Positions 33,052 through 42,700 of a DNA stretch of 49,155 nt are shown here, one piece after another. Every line of letters begins with the position of its first letter. Within the stretch, counting starts at the first letter, position 1. The notes under the pieces were generated by a model. That model saw nothing but the letters and a program-made list of their open reading frames with translations, did not search any database and was not told the origin of the DNA. The position numbers and the translations under genes are program-made. Source of the stretch: RUG14199 sp045535205 (GTDB lineage: Bacteria > Bacillota > Clostridia > Oscillospirales > CAG-272); NCBI GenBank assembly GCA_045535205.1, contig JAZSLF010000107.1:1-49155 (forward strand). Direction: 5' to 3'.

Positions 33052-33929
33052 TTAAAACTGTTACTCTTCTTCCGTGTATGAAGAAGAATATAACAAAACA
33101 GAATATTCTGGAAATTCTCCGTGTCCTTGAAAATTACTGCGATAAAGTTTTAATGGAGAAGTGCGTTTCCGAAATTATTTGTGACAATATACCTTTAGTA
33201 GAATATTGCGACGGCGAAGATGTATTCAACGGGAGCGAGCTTGTTATAGTTATGGGAGGAGACGGTTCCATAATAGATGCCTCAAGGCGTGTATCACATT
33301 TAAATATTGCCGTTCTCGGCATAAATTACGGCAGACTCGGATTTCTTGCCGAGCTTGAGGCGAAGGAAACAGAACTTCTTTGTGAGATATTAAACGGCAA
33401 CTACCGAACGGAAGAAAGAATGATGCTTGACGTGACCGTCACAAGTAAGGGTGAGGAGAAGGCGGTATCTTATCCATGTCTTAATGATGTGGTTTTGTCA
33501 AACGGACCGGTATCCCGTCTTTCCGGCTTCGATCTGTACTGCGACGGAACGTTTATTACAAGATATGCCGCTGACGGAATTATAGTCTCAACGCCGACAG
33601 GTTCAAGTGCATATTCCTTATCAGCGGGAGGTCCGCTTATCTATCAGACTATGGAGTGTATATGTGTAACGCCCATATGTCCCCATTCCTTTACACACAG
33701 ACCGGTTGTATTCATGGGAGAGTCTGTGTTGGAGCTTAAAAATGCGTTCTGCAGAGAAAACAAAATGTACATAACAGTTGACGGCAGAGAGCATATGGAA
33801 ATTTTTTACGGAGATACGGTAACTATTAGTAAAAGTGCGGAAATAACAAGGCTTGTCAGAATTAAAGACGGGGGACTTGTAAATGTTCTTAACAGAAAGC
33901 TTTCCGAAATGGATGTAGCTTCTGTTTGA
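33048..33929 (+). CDS. nadK: NAD kinase
   Basis: A 293-residue enzyme that phosphorylates NAD to NADP. GGDG motif at 70-73 (VIVMGGDGSIIDASR). LGINYGRLGFLAEL follows. LNDVVLSNG and YAADGIIVSTPTGSSAYSLSAGGPLI form the NAD-binding and catalytic region. PICPHSFTHRPVVF is also characteristic. The start ATG 33048 overlaps the tlyA stop by 4 bases. The tlyA-nadK-argR-recN order is conserved in Firmicutes. Confidence 0.95.
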   Translation: MIKTVTLLPCMKKNITKQNILEILRVLENYCDKVLMEKCVSEIICDNIPLVEYCDGEDVFNGSELVIVMGGDGSIIDASRRVSHLNIAVLGINYGRLGFLAELEAKETELLCEILNGNYRTEERMMLDVTVTSKGEEKAVSYPCLNDVVLSNGPVSRLSGFDLYCDGTFITRYAADGIIVSTPTGSSAYSLSAGGPLIYQTMECICVTPICPHSFTHRPVVFMGESVLELKNAFCRENKMYITVDGREHMEIFYGDTVTISKSAEITRLVRIKDGGLVNVLNRKLSEMDVASV

Positions 33930-33945
33930 GAGTAAGGAGTAAAAA

Positions 33946-34401
33946 GTGAAAAACAACAGACAAAAAACCATACTTGAAATAATTAAAAAAAAGGACGTTG
34001 AGACACAGGACGACCTTATTCGAGAGTTAGCTGAGGTAGGTTATGCCGTAACGCAGGCAACCGTTTCAAGAGATATACGTGAGCTAAAGCTCATAAAGGT
34101 TACGGGCGATGCGGGCAAATATAAGTATACCGTATCCGAACCAAAGGAAGAGACTGAAATTCCCATATATATTACGGCTTTTGCGGCTTCTGTAAGATCG
34201 GTTGAAAGTGCGATGAATACTGTTGTTGTTAAAACCTATCCCGGACTTGCATCGGCAGTTGCGGCCAATCTCGATTCATTGTCTGATCTTGATATCCTCG
34301 GCTGTGTTGCGGGCGATGATACTATTTTTGCCGTTACGCATACTCCTGAGTCTGCAAAGCATGTATGCGATAAGATAAAAAGTCTTACAAAGGTAGATTA
34401 A
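33946..34401 (+). CDS. argR: Arginine repressor ArgR/AhrC
   Basis: A 151-residue hexameric repressor of arginine synthesis and activator of catabolism. The N-terminal winged helix includes DLIRELAEVGYAVTQATVSRDIRELKLIKV (about 24-55). The C-terminal arginine-binding and oligomerisation domain ends CVAGDDTIFAVTHTPESA, with the GDDTI motif. The start is GTG 33946 with a strong AAGGAG (33934-33939). It sits before recN, the standard Firmicute arrangement; no arginine biosynthesis gene is in the window apart from argS. Confidence 0.94.
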   Translation: MKNNRQKTILEIIKKKDVETQDDLIRELAEVGYAVTQATVSRDIRELKLIKVTGDAGKYKYTVSEPKEETEIPIYITAFAASVRSVESAMNTVVVKTYPGLASAVAANLDSLSDLDILGCVAGDDTIFAVTHTPESAKHVCDKIKSLTKVD

Positions 34402-34414
34402 TACGGGGGCATTT

Positions 34415-36109
34415 ATGCTGCGTTCAGTTTCTATTACCAATGTTGCGGTAATAAAAGAATTAAATATTGATTTTGACAGCGGCTTTACTGTGCTTACAGG
34501 TGAAACGGGAGCAGGCAAATCAATAATAATTGACAGCCTTGCTTTTGTTCTTGGAGCAAAAGGCAGCCGTGATATGATCAGAACGGGTGAAAATGCCGCT
34601 TCGGTCAGTGCATTATTTGACTCTCTTGAGTCTAAGGAAAAGTATCTTGCGGAGCTTGGCATCACTATTGCTGACGGTGAATTGCTTTTGTCGAGAACGA
34701 TTGCCGACGACGGTAAAACAAGTGCAAGGATTAACGGTAAAAGTGTTTCGGCATCTTTGCTAAGGCAGGTATCAAAGCATCTTTTGACAATTCACGGGCA
34801 GAATGACAGCGGAGCTTTATCTGAAAAGGGTGAGCTTCTTCATTTACTTGACAGTTATGTTGGTCTCGAAAATGAGCTTGCTTCATACTCTGAAAAATAT
34901 TTAGTGCTTTCCTCTCTTGAGCAGGAATATGAATCATTAAAAAAAGCACTCGATGACCGTGAGATGATGATCGATATTCTCAAATATCAATATGCCGAAA
35001 TAGAGGGGGCAAAGCTTTCTGATCCGTGTGAGGAAGAAAAGCTGTTAAGACTGAGAGCAAAGCTACGCAGTCTTGAGAAGGTTTCAAAAAGTGTTTCTGT
35101 AGTTAAACGTGCACTTGATGATAATGAAAAAGGTGTCAGCGTTCGTTATTTACTTGAAAAAGCTGAAGCTGCAGTAATAAATCTTGACGGCATTCTTGAT
35201 AATGCCGAAGAAATTGCACAGAGACTTGAAACTATAAAATATGAGCTTCTTGACATTTCAGAGCGTGTTGGTGACGTTTTAAGCTCAGATGACGTGACCG
35301 ATCCCGAAAGACAGCTTGATGCAGTTGAAAAACGTCTTACAGTTATTAAGAAGCTGACAAAAAAATACGGCGAAAGCATTGAAGCGGTTCTTACCAAAAA
35401 ACATGAGATAAAAGAAAAGCTTAATAATCTCGAAAACAGCGATGAAGCATTGATTGATCTTGAAAACAGAATAAAAGATGCGAGAGCTATGGCTGAAAAA
35501 TCAGCTTGTGTTCTTTCTGAAAGCAGAATGAAAAATGCTCTTGTGCTGAATGAAAAGATCAGTTCTGTTTTAAAAGAGCTCGATATGCCGAAGGTAAGAT
35601 TTAAAATCAGAGTTGAAAAGAAAACCGATGCGTTCGGTGAAACCGTATTTGACACCAATGGATTTGATGATGTTGAATTTCTTGTCAGCCCCAATGTCGG
35701 CGAAGATATGCTTCCTATTTCAAAAATTGCCTCAGGCGGTGAGCTTTCACGAATAATGTTGGCAATTAAAAATACCATGATCTCCAAAAGCGGTGAAGGT
35801 TCATCTGTATTTGACGAGATAGATGCAGGTGTTTCGGGTGCAACCTCCGAAAGAATAGGAAGAAAGCTGTGCGAAATGTCTGCGGATACACAAATAATAT
35901 GTATAACCCATTCAGCACAGATAGCCGCACTTGCGGATAGACATATAAAAATATCAAAATCAGAAAGTAACGGCAGAGTTGAAAGCCGTGTCGAAGTTCT
36001 CGACAGACAGGGAAGAATAAACGAGCTTTCCCGAATAATAGGCGGAATAAACATTACAGATAAACAAATCAAAACAGCGGTAGAAATGCTTGATAAAGCA
36101 AGTAAATAA
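34415..36109 (+). CDS. recN: DNA repair protein RecN
   Basis: A 564-residue SMC-like ATPase in double-strand break repair. Walker A is TGETGAGKS (28-36). LLTIHGQNDSGALSEKGE is the Q-loop region. Two long coiled-coil stretches flank the centre (about 155-220 and 290-365). The C-terminal signature ISKIASGGELSRIMLAIK and Walker B SSVFDEIDAGVSG, then ITHSAQIAALADRH, complete the ATPase. In Bacillus the next genes are spoIVB and spo0A; here tyrS follows 75 bases on. Confidence 0.95.
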   Translation: MLRSVSITNVAVIKELNIDFDSGFTVLTGETGAGKSIIIDSLAFVLGAKGSRDMIRTGENAASVSALFDSLESKEKYLAELGITIADGELLLSRTIADDGKTSARINGKSVSASLLRQVSKHLLTIHGQNDSGALSEKGELLHLLDSYVGLENELASYSEKYLVLSSLEQEYESLKKALDDREMMIDILKYQYAEIEGAKLSDPCEEEKLLRLRAKLRSLEKVSKSVSVVKRALDDNEKGVSVRYLLEKAEAAVINLDGILDNAEEIAQRLETIKYELLDISERVGDVLSSDDVTDPERQLDAVEKRLTVIKKLTKKYGESIEAVLTKKHEIKEKLNNLENSDEALIDLENRIKDARAMAEKSACVLSESRMKNALVLNEKISSVLKELDMPKVRFKIRVEKKTDAFGETVFDTNGFDDVEFLVSPNVGEDMLPISKIASGGELSRIMLAIKNTMISKSGEGSSVFDEIDAGVSGATSERIGRKLCEMSADTQIICITHSAQIAALADRHIKISKSESNGRVESRVEVLDRQGRINELSRIIGGINITDKQIKTAVEMLDKASK

Positions 36110-36153
36110 GTTTGCCGCAAACATAAATCAGATTAATAATTATGCATATACTG

Positions 36154-36184
36154 AAAGGAGTACGGAATAATCCGTAGAAAAAAC
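36154..36184 (+). promoter_or_regulatory. tyrS ribosome site with a hairpin between Shine-Dalgarno and start
   Basis: AAAGGAG (36154-36160) is the only good Shine-Dalgarno before tyrS, yet it lies 24 bases from the ATG. The 16 bases directly after it are a perfect hairpin, TACGGA (36161-36166), ATAA, TCCGTA (36171-36176), leaving 8 bases to the start. Folding the hairpin would bring the site to optimal spacing. No T-box fits in this 75-base gap. Confidence 0.68.
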
Positions 36185-37411
36185 ATGAATCTTTTTGACG
36201 AATTTAAAGCGAGAGGTATGATCGCTCAGTGCACAAACGAAGAGGAAGTAAGAAAGCTTTTTGAAGGTGATGAAAAATTCACATTCTATATCGGCTTTGA
36301 CCCTACGGCTGACAGCCTTCATATAGGACATTTTATTCAGCTCAAAATAATGGCTCATATGCAGAAAGCAGGTCATAAGCCCATCGCTATTTTCGGCGGC
36401 GGTACAGCTATGGTCGGTGACCCCTCCGGTAAGAACGATATGAGAAAAATGATGACAAAGGAAACGATAGCACACAACGTTGAATGCTTCAAGCAGCAGA
36501 TGGCAAAGTTTATTGATATTTCCGACGGAAAGGCTCTCTTCATAAATAATGCCGATTGGCTTCTCGATATGAATTATATCGACTACATCAGAGAAGTAGG
36601 TCCTTACTTCACCATCAGCAGAATGCTTGCTGCCGAATGCTATAAATCACGTCTCGAAAAGGGGCTTACATTCCTTGAATTTAACTACATGACAATGCAG
36701 AGCTATGACTTCTACAGACTTTTCTGTGATTACGGATGCACTCTTGAATTTGGCGGTGATGACCAGTGGTCCAATATCATCGGCGGCGTTGAGCTTATCC
36801 GCCGTAAGACAGGTAAGGATGTGTACGGTCTTACATTTAAGCTTCTCCTTACAAGTGAAGGCAAGAAAATGGGTAAAACCGAAAAGGGTGCACTTTGGCT
36901 TGATCCCGAAAAGACCTCTCCCTACGATTTCTATCAGTATTGGAGAAATATTGATGACGCAGACGTTATCAATTGCATGAAGATGCTTACCTTTATGCCT
37001 CTTGAAGAAATCGCTGAATATGAAAAGCTTGAAGGAAGCGAAATTAATAAGGCAAAAGAAAAGCTTGCTTATGAAGTAACCGCTATTATCCACGGAAACG
37101 ATGAGGCAGATAAGGCTGCTGAAACAGCAAAGCAGGTATTTGCTGCTGGCGGTGTTTCCGAGAATATGCCTACAACTGAGCTTTCTGCAGACGATTTTGC
37201 CGATGGTAAGATCTTCGTTTCAGATATGCTTGTAAAAGCAAAGCTGGCACCTTCCAAGGGCGAAGCAAAGAGACTTATTCAGCAGGGCGGCGTTCTCATC
37301 AACGATGCTAAGGTTGAAAGATTTGATGCTACAGTAGCACTTGAACAGGCAGAAGAGGGACTGATTATTAAGAAGGGCAAAAAGACTTACCATAGAATAG
37401 TTGTTAAGTAA
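36185..37411 (+). CDS. tyrS: Tyrosyl-tRNA synthetase
   Basis: 408 residues. Class I synthetase for tRNA-Tyr. HIGH motif at 46-49 (FDPTADSLHIGHF), NWLLDMNYIDYIREVG, GGDDQWSNIIGGVELIRR, and the KMSKS-type loop SEGKKMGKTEKGALWL. The C-terminal S4 domain (KLAPSKGEAKRLIQQGGVLIND) is complete. The start ATG 36185 matches family N-termini (MNLFDEF). A rare start at ATA 36167 or ATC 36170 would give a short extension and better linear spacing from the Shine-Dalgarno, but is less likely. Confidence 0.95.
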   Translation: MNLFDEFKARGMIAQCTNEEEVRKLFEGDEKFTFYIGFDPTADSLHIGHFIQLKIMAHMQKAGHKPIAIFGGGTAMVGDPSGKNDMRKMMTKETIAHNVECFKQQMAKFIDISDGKALFINNADWLLDMNYIDYIREVGPYFTISRMLAAECYKSRLEKGLTFLEFNYMTMQSYDFYRLFCDYGCTLEFGGDDQWSNIIGGVELIRRKTGKDVYGLTFKLLLTSEGKKMGKTEKGALWLDPEKTSPYDFYQYWRNIDDADVINCMKMLTFMPLEEIAEYEKLEGSEINKAKEKLAYEVTAIIHGNDEADKAAETAKQVFAAGGVSENMPTTELSADDFADGKIFVSDMLVKAKLAPSKGEAKRLIQQGGVLINDAKVERFDATVALEQAEEGLIIKKGKKTYHRIVVK

Positions 37412-37412
37412 G

Positions 37413-38102
37413 ATGCAATATAAATATTTGTTATTTGATGCCGACAATACACTGTTTGATTTTAATAAATGCGAGAATGAAGCTTTTAAGCTCGCATTAA
37501 GCTCAGTCGGTATTGAGTACAACGACGAAATATATACAGAATATCATGAGATAAATGACGGACTATGGAAGGCCCTTGAAAAAGGGCTGACCACCCGTGA
37601 TGAGCTTAAAGTATTAAGGTATAAGCTTTTAGCTGAAAAAACAGGGATGGTAAGTGTCGATTATAAGGAGCTTGCGAAGAACTACGAAAATCTTCTCGGC
37701 AAACAGTTCTTCGAGATGGACGGCGCATATGAGCTGTTAAAGGAATTAAGCGGAAAATTTGAAATTTATGTGATTACAAACGGTATAACAAAAATTCAGA
37801 ATGACCGTTTTTCAAGCTCCCGTCTCACTTCTTTTATAAAGAAAGTGTTTATATCTGAACAAATGGGCGTATCAAAGCCGTCGAAGGAATTTTTTGATAA
37901 GGTTATTTGTGAAATAGGTGATAACGATAAAAGCAAATACCTTGTTATCGGTGATTCTCTGAGTTCTGACATTGACGGTGCTGCAAATTCATCCCTTGAC
38001 AGCGTTTGGTTCACACCCGAAGATGCTGACCCAAAAAACAGGGAACCCAAATATATAATTAATAATTTATACGAACTAAATTCTATACTTATTAAGGTGT
38101 AA
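37413..38102 (+). CDS. HAD-family phosphatase, YjjG-type nucleotidase
   Basis: 229 residues. HAD superfamily with the YjjG/YfnB pattern of house-cleaning pyrimidine 5'-nucleotidases. Motif I is FDADNTLFDF (Asp9, Asp11). The alpha-helical cap follows. Motif II is YVITNGITKIQNDR, motif III has Lys in GVSKPSKEFFD, and motif IV is LVIGDSLSSDIDGAANSSL. All catalytic residues are present. The start is ATG 37413, one base after the tyrS stop; an in-frame start inside tyrS (37401) is unneeded. The substrate is inferred from family. Confidence 0.85.
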   Translation: MQYKYLLFDADNTLFDFNKCENEAFKLALSSVGIEYNDEIYTEYHEINDGLWKALEKGLTTRDELKVLRYKLLAEKTGMVSVDYKELAKNYENLLGKQFFEMDGAYELLKELSGKFEIYVITNGITKIQNDRFSSSRLTSFIKKVFISEQMGVSKPSKEFFDKVICEIGDNDKSKYLVIGDSLSSDIDGAANSSLDSVWFTPEDADPKNREPKYIINNLYELNSILIKV

Positions 38103-38103
38103 A

Positions 38104-39024
38104 ATGGATAATTTATGTGAACTTCTGGAATATCTGAACGATTATCAGAAGAAAGGACTTGTTTTCGTAGCCGAAAATGAGCCCATGAAAAATCATACGT
38201 CATTTAAAATCGGAGGAAACGCTGCAATTTTTGCCGTTCCGAAAACTGTAGAAGCACTTGTTCAGGTTTGTAAGCAAGCACATGAGGCAGGCGTTAAAAA
38301 ATATATTCTCGGAAGCGGTACAAATGTTCTGTTTGACGATTGCGATTTTGAGGGAATAATAATATCAACAAAAGGTCTTGACAGTATTTCTGTTGAAGGA
38401 AATACACTTACCTGCGGTGCAGGTGCATCTTTTACGGCTGCATCAAGAATTGCTATGGAAAACTCTCTTAAAGGAATGTCATTTGCATACGGTATACCCG
38501 GAAGTGTCGGAGGTGCTGTTTATATGAACGCCGGTGCCTACAACGGAGAGGTTTCCTTCGTGCTTGATAAGAGCCATTATCTCGATACAAATGACGGAAA
38601 AATATATGAGCTTTCAGGTGAAGACCATATGTTTGATTACCGTTTTTCTTCTTATAAAGATCATCCGGAAAGAATAATCGTATCAGCGGAATTTTCTTTA
38701 AAATCCGGTGATAGATCTGAAATAAAGGCCGAGATGGATGATTTCATGGAAAGAAGACGAACAAAGCAGCCTCTTGAGTTTCCCAGTGCAGGAAGCGTAT
38801 TTAAGCGTTATCCGGGTAAATACACGGCACAGATGATAGATGAAGCAGGAATGAAGGGCTTCAAGGTCGGAGGTGCTTGTGTTTCCGAGAAGCACGCAGG
38901 CTTTATTGTGAACACGGGCGGAGCAACCGCTTGTGATGTAAAGGCTCTTATTGAGCTTGTCGAAAAGAAGATATTTGAAAAATACAATATTGAGATAGAA
39001 CGTGAGATTATTTACGTCAATTAA
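38104..39024 (+). CDS. murB: UDP-N-acetylenolpyruvoylglucosamine reductase
   Basis: A 306-residue flavoenzyme that makes UDP-MurNAc for peptidoglycan. FAD-binding motifs are NHTSFKIGGNA, LGSGTNVLF and AYGIPGSVGGAVYMNAGAY. YRFSSYKDHPE is present. PSAGSVFKRYPG contains the proton-donor Ser. VSEKHAGFIVNTGGAT contains the catalytic Glu. It is type II MurB by length. The start is ATG 38104 with AAGGTG upstream. In related Firmicutes rapZ and yvcK lie between murB and whiA; here whiA starts 5 bases after the stop. Confidence 0.96.
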   Translation: MDNLCELLEYLNDYQKKGLVFVAENEPMKNHTSFKIGGNAAIFAVPKTVEALVQVCKQAHEAGVKKYILGSGTNVLFDDCDFEGIIISTKGLDSISVEGNTLTCGAGASFTAASRIAMENSLKGMSFAYGIPGSVGGAVYMNAGAYNGEVSFVLDKSHYLDTNDGKIYELSGEDHMFDYRFSSYKDHPERIIVSAEFSLKSGDRSEIKAEMDDFMERRRTKQPLEFPSAGSVFKRYPGKYTAQMIDEAGMKGFKVGGACVSEKHAGFIVNTGGATACDVKALIELVEKKIFEKYNIEIEREIIYVN

Positions 39025-39029
39025 TTATA

Positions 39030-39752
39030 ATGGCTAAAAAAAGCTTCAGCAGCGAAACAAAGGATCTTATCGCAGACATTCATTCCAAAAAAGGATGTTG
39101 CAGAAAGACATACGAAATGCTATCTGCTGCTTTCACTTATCCTGAGGATTTCGAGAAAGCGGCTTTTGCAGGCGAAAGAATGCTGTGTAACGATTGTTAT
39201 GCGACATATTTTCGTTTGGTGTTTCTGAAATTCGGAACCGTAACTGACCCGAAAAAAAGCTATCATCTTGAGATGGCATTTTCAAATGAGCTTTACAGAG
39301 ACTATATCAAGAATAAATTATTTGAAGTAGGGCTTGTGGCAAAGTGCGGCAAAAGAAGAGATAAGTTTACGGTGTATTTTAAAGAAAGCGGTACTATTGA
39401 AGATTTTCTCGCAACCATCGGTGCTTTTGAAAAAGCATATGATATGATAAATTTAAAGCTTCTCAAGGAAATGAGAAGCAACGTAAACAGACAGACTAAT
39501 TTTGAAACAGCAAATATGCAAAAGGCAGTCAAAGCAACAAGAAATTATCTTGATGCAATTGAATATCTGTCTGAAAACGGTTATCTCGGGAGTATGTCCG
39601 AGGAAATGAGGGAGACGGCGATGCTTCGCTGTCAATATGATACCGCAACAATGTCAGAGCTCGGCTCTCTTCATAATCCGTCAATCTCAAAGTCCGGAGT
39701 TAAACACAGACTTGATAAAATTCTTGCTTTTTATGAAAAAGTGAAAAAATAA
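39030..39752 (+). CDS. whiA: WhiA-type regulator with an apparent internal deletion
   Basis: 240 residues, against about 300-316 in usual WhiA. The start (SFSSETKDLIADI and GCCRKTYEM, residues 5-30) matches WhiA N-termini. The C-terminal helix-turn-helix is clear (RQTNFETANMQKAVKATR, then SISKSGVKHRLDKILAF). From residue 53 the sequence matches the middle of WhiA (CNDCYATYFRLVFLKFG, DPKKSYHLEM, DFLATIGAFEKAYD). About 75 residues that normally form the first LAGLIDADG half are missing between these parts. WhiA influences division and chromosome segregation in Firmicutes; DNA binding should persist. The start is ATG 39030, close behind murB. Confidence 0.83.
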   Translation: MAKKSFSSETKDLIADIHSKKGCCRKTYEMLSAAFTYPEDFEKAAFAGERMLCNDCYATYFRLVFLKFGTVTDPKKSYHLEMAFSNELYRDYIKNKLFEVGLVAKCGKRRDKFTVYFKESGTIEDFLATIGAFEKAYDMINLKLLKEMRSNVNRQTNFETANMQKAVKATRNYLDAIEYLSENGYLGSMSEEMRETAMLRCQYDTATMSELGSLHNPSISKSGVKHRLDKILAFYEKVKK

Positions 39753-39769
39753 TTTTAAGGAGGTGCCGT

Positions 39770-42700
39770 ATGGGTGGTTTTGTTCATCTTCACGTACATA
39801 GTGAATACAGCTTGCTTGACGGTGCCTGCCGTATAACTGACATTCCGAAGGCAGCAAAGTCCATGGGGCAGAAGGCGGTCGCATTGACCGACCACGGCGT
39901 TATGTACGGTGCAGTCAAGTTTTATGAGGAATGTAAAAAACACGGAATTAAAGGAATTATTGGCTGCGAGGTCTATGTTTCGGCTTTATCAAGATTTAAT
40001 AAAACAAAAGAGAATTCAGCTTATAATCACCTTGTTCTTCTTGCAAAAAATGACGTCGGCTATAAAAATCTTATATATATGGTCTCAAAAGGCTTTACAG
40101 ACGGATTTTACGGAAAGCCGAGAATAGATATTGACCTAATAAGAAATCACAGCGAAGGTCTGATTGCCTTATCCGGATGTGTTGCAGGTGATATACCGCA
40201 AAAAATACTGTTCGGTGATTTTGACTCGGCAAAAAATACTGCACTTATGATGGAAAGAATTTTCGGGAAGGATAATTTCTATCTTGAAATTCAAAATCAC
40301 GGAATGCAGGAGGAGGCCCGCATAAGAGAAGGTCTTTTAAAGCTTTCAAGGGAAACGGGAATACCTCTTGCTGCTACCAATGATGTTCATTATCTTGCAA
40401 GAGCCGATGCTGAAAATCAAGCTGTACTGATGTGCATTCAGATGAACAAAAAAATTTCCGAAGGACGTCCGATCGGATTTGAACAGGATGAGTATTATTT
40501 CAAATCAACGGAAGAAATGACAGCGTTATTTGACGAATATGACAATGCCGTTGCGAATACTGTTAAAATCGCAGATATGTGTGATGTAAGCTTTGATTTT
40601 ACAAAAACATATCTGCCGAGATATACCTGTCCTGATAATATGGATGCAAACAGCTATTTGAAGAAGCTTACACAAGACGGCTTTTTAAAAAAGAAGTCGT
40701 CGGGCGAGATAGTCTTCGACGAAGGCTTAAAAGAAAACGATTATTCAGAAAGACTTGCAGGAGAGCTTGAGGTCATAGCTCAAATGGGATATTCTGAATA
40801 TTTTCTGATAGTATGGGATTTTGTGAACTATGCCCGAAGTAAAAATATATCTGTAGGTCCCGGAAGAGGTTCAGGTGCAGGCAGCCTTGTTGCATACGTT
40901 ATAGGAATTACCGATATTGACTCACTTAAATACGGCTTGATTTTTGAAAGCTTTCTCAATGTTGACAGAGTCAGTATGCCTGACTTCGATATTGACTTTG
41001 CGGATAACAGACGTGAGGAGGTTATCGACTACGTTAAATCAAAGTACGGTGAGGACAGGGTTTCGCAGATAATCACCTTCGGAACTATGTCAGCAAGGGC
41101 TGTAGTTCGTGACGTCGGCAGGGCACTCGGAATTTCCTACGGTACGGCAGATACTGTTGCAAAAATGATACCGAGAGAGTTGAACGTAACATTAAAGGAT
41201 GCTCTGAACATCACAGAACTACGTGAGAAATACGAAAGCGATGCTGATGTTAAAAGACTTATCGATACGTCAATGGCACTTGAAGGGATGCCGAGGCACG
41301 CTTCCACCCATGCAGCAGGTGTAGTTATAACAGACAGACCTGTGCACGAATACGTTCCTCTTGCGACAAACGGAGGAAACTCGCTCACTCAGTTCGATAT
41401 GGATACAATAGCAAGACTCGGACTTTTGAAGTTTGATTTTCTTGGTATTCGTTATCTGACTGTTATAGCAGAGACCGAAAAACTTGTAAAAGAGTCTTAT
41501 CCCGATTTTTCGGTTGAAAGCATACCGTATGATGACGATAAAACCTTTAAGCTCATTTGTAAAGGAAATACCGAGGGAGTATTCCAGCTTAACTCGGCAG
41601 GAATGAGAGCGAAGCTCATACAAATGAGACCTGAAAGTTTTGATGATATAATTGCAGCTATTGCACTGTACAGACCCGGTCCCATGAAAGCGGGAGCTGT
41701 TGATGCATATGCGGCTAATAAACACGATAAATCAAAAATTAAATATGTAACCGAAAAGCTTGCTCCGGTGCTTGATTCCACCTATGGTTGCCTTGTATAT
41801 CAGGAGCAGGTTGCACAGATATTCAGAGAGCTTGCAGGATATTCCTTCAGCAGAGCCGATAATGTACGCCGAGCGATAAAAAAGAAAAAAGCCGACGTTA
41901 TCGAAAGTGAAAAAGAGCTGTTTATAAACGGTGCAGAAAATAACGGAATAAGCAGAGAAGCGGCCGAAACGATTTTTTCGGATATAGAAGGATTTTCAAG
42001 CTATGCTTTTAATAAAAGCCATGCGACAGCATATGCAGTTACTGCCTACAGAACAGCATATCTTAAAGCACATTTTAAGAAAGAATACTATAGTGCTCTT
42101 ATTACAGCTGAAATGGCATATCAGAACAAGGTCTTTGATTATATAACAGAATGCAGACGTGGGGGAATGGAGATTTTCGGCCCATGTGTGAATAACAGCT
42201 TTTCCGGATTTACTCCGGAGGGTAAAGGCATCCGCTTCGGACTCCTCTCAATTCAGAACGTCGGAAGAGTTCTTGTTGAATTTATTGTTGCCGACAGAAA
42301 GCAAAACGGTCGGTACAGATCCTTCGAGGATTTTCTTAAACGTCTTGAAGTGTCCGAGTTAAATCAAAAGCAATATGAAATGCTTGTTAAGGCAGGTGCT
42401 CTCGATTGCTTTGGTATTCACAGAAGTGCCCTTTTGTTAATGGCTGAAAAGGTCATTGAATTAAAAAATGCAGCAAAGAGCATGGCAGACAGCGGTCAGA
42501 TGGACATTCTTTCGATGCTTGGCGAGGAGGACCGTACAACAAGAATATCAATACCCGACATAAGCGAACTCTCAACTGTTCAGCGGCTCAAATTTGAAAG
42601 AGAAGCGCTTGGCCTTACATTAAGCGGCAGCTTGCTAAGCAAATATAAAGATCATATATCAACCCTTGGTGCTGTTGAAATACGTGCTGTCAGAGAAGCC

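Noticed and set aside
35146..36120. Minus-strand open frame (324 codons) opposite recN
   Set aside because: It mirrors recN codon structure, is Ser/Ile/Phe-rich and has no recognisable domain or start signal.
36110..36184. T-box riboswitch before tyrS
   Set aside because: The whole gap is 75 bases, too short for a T-box, and no T-box core sequence or terminator is seen. The gap before argS is shorter still.
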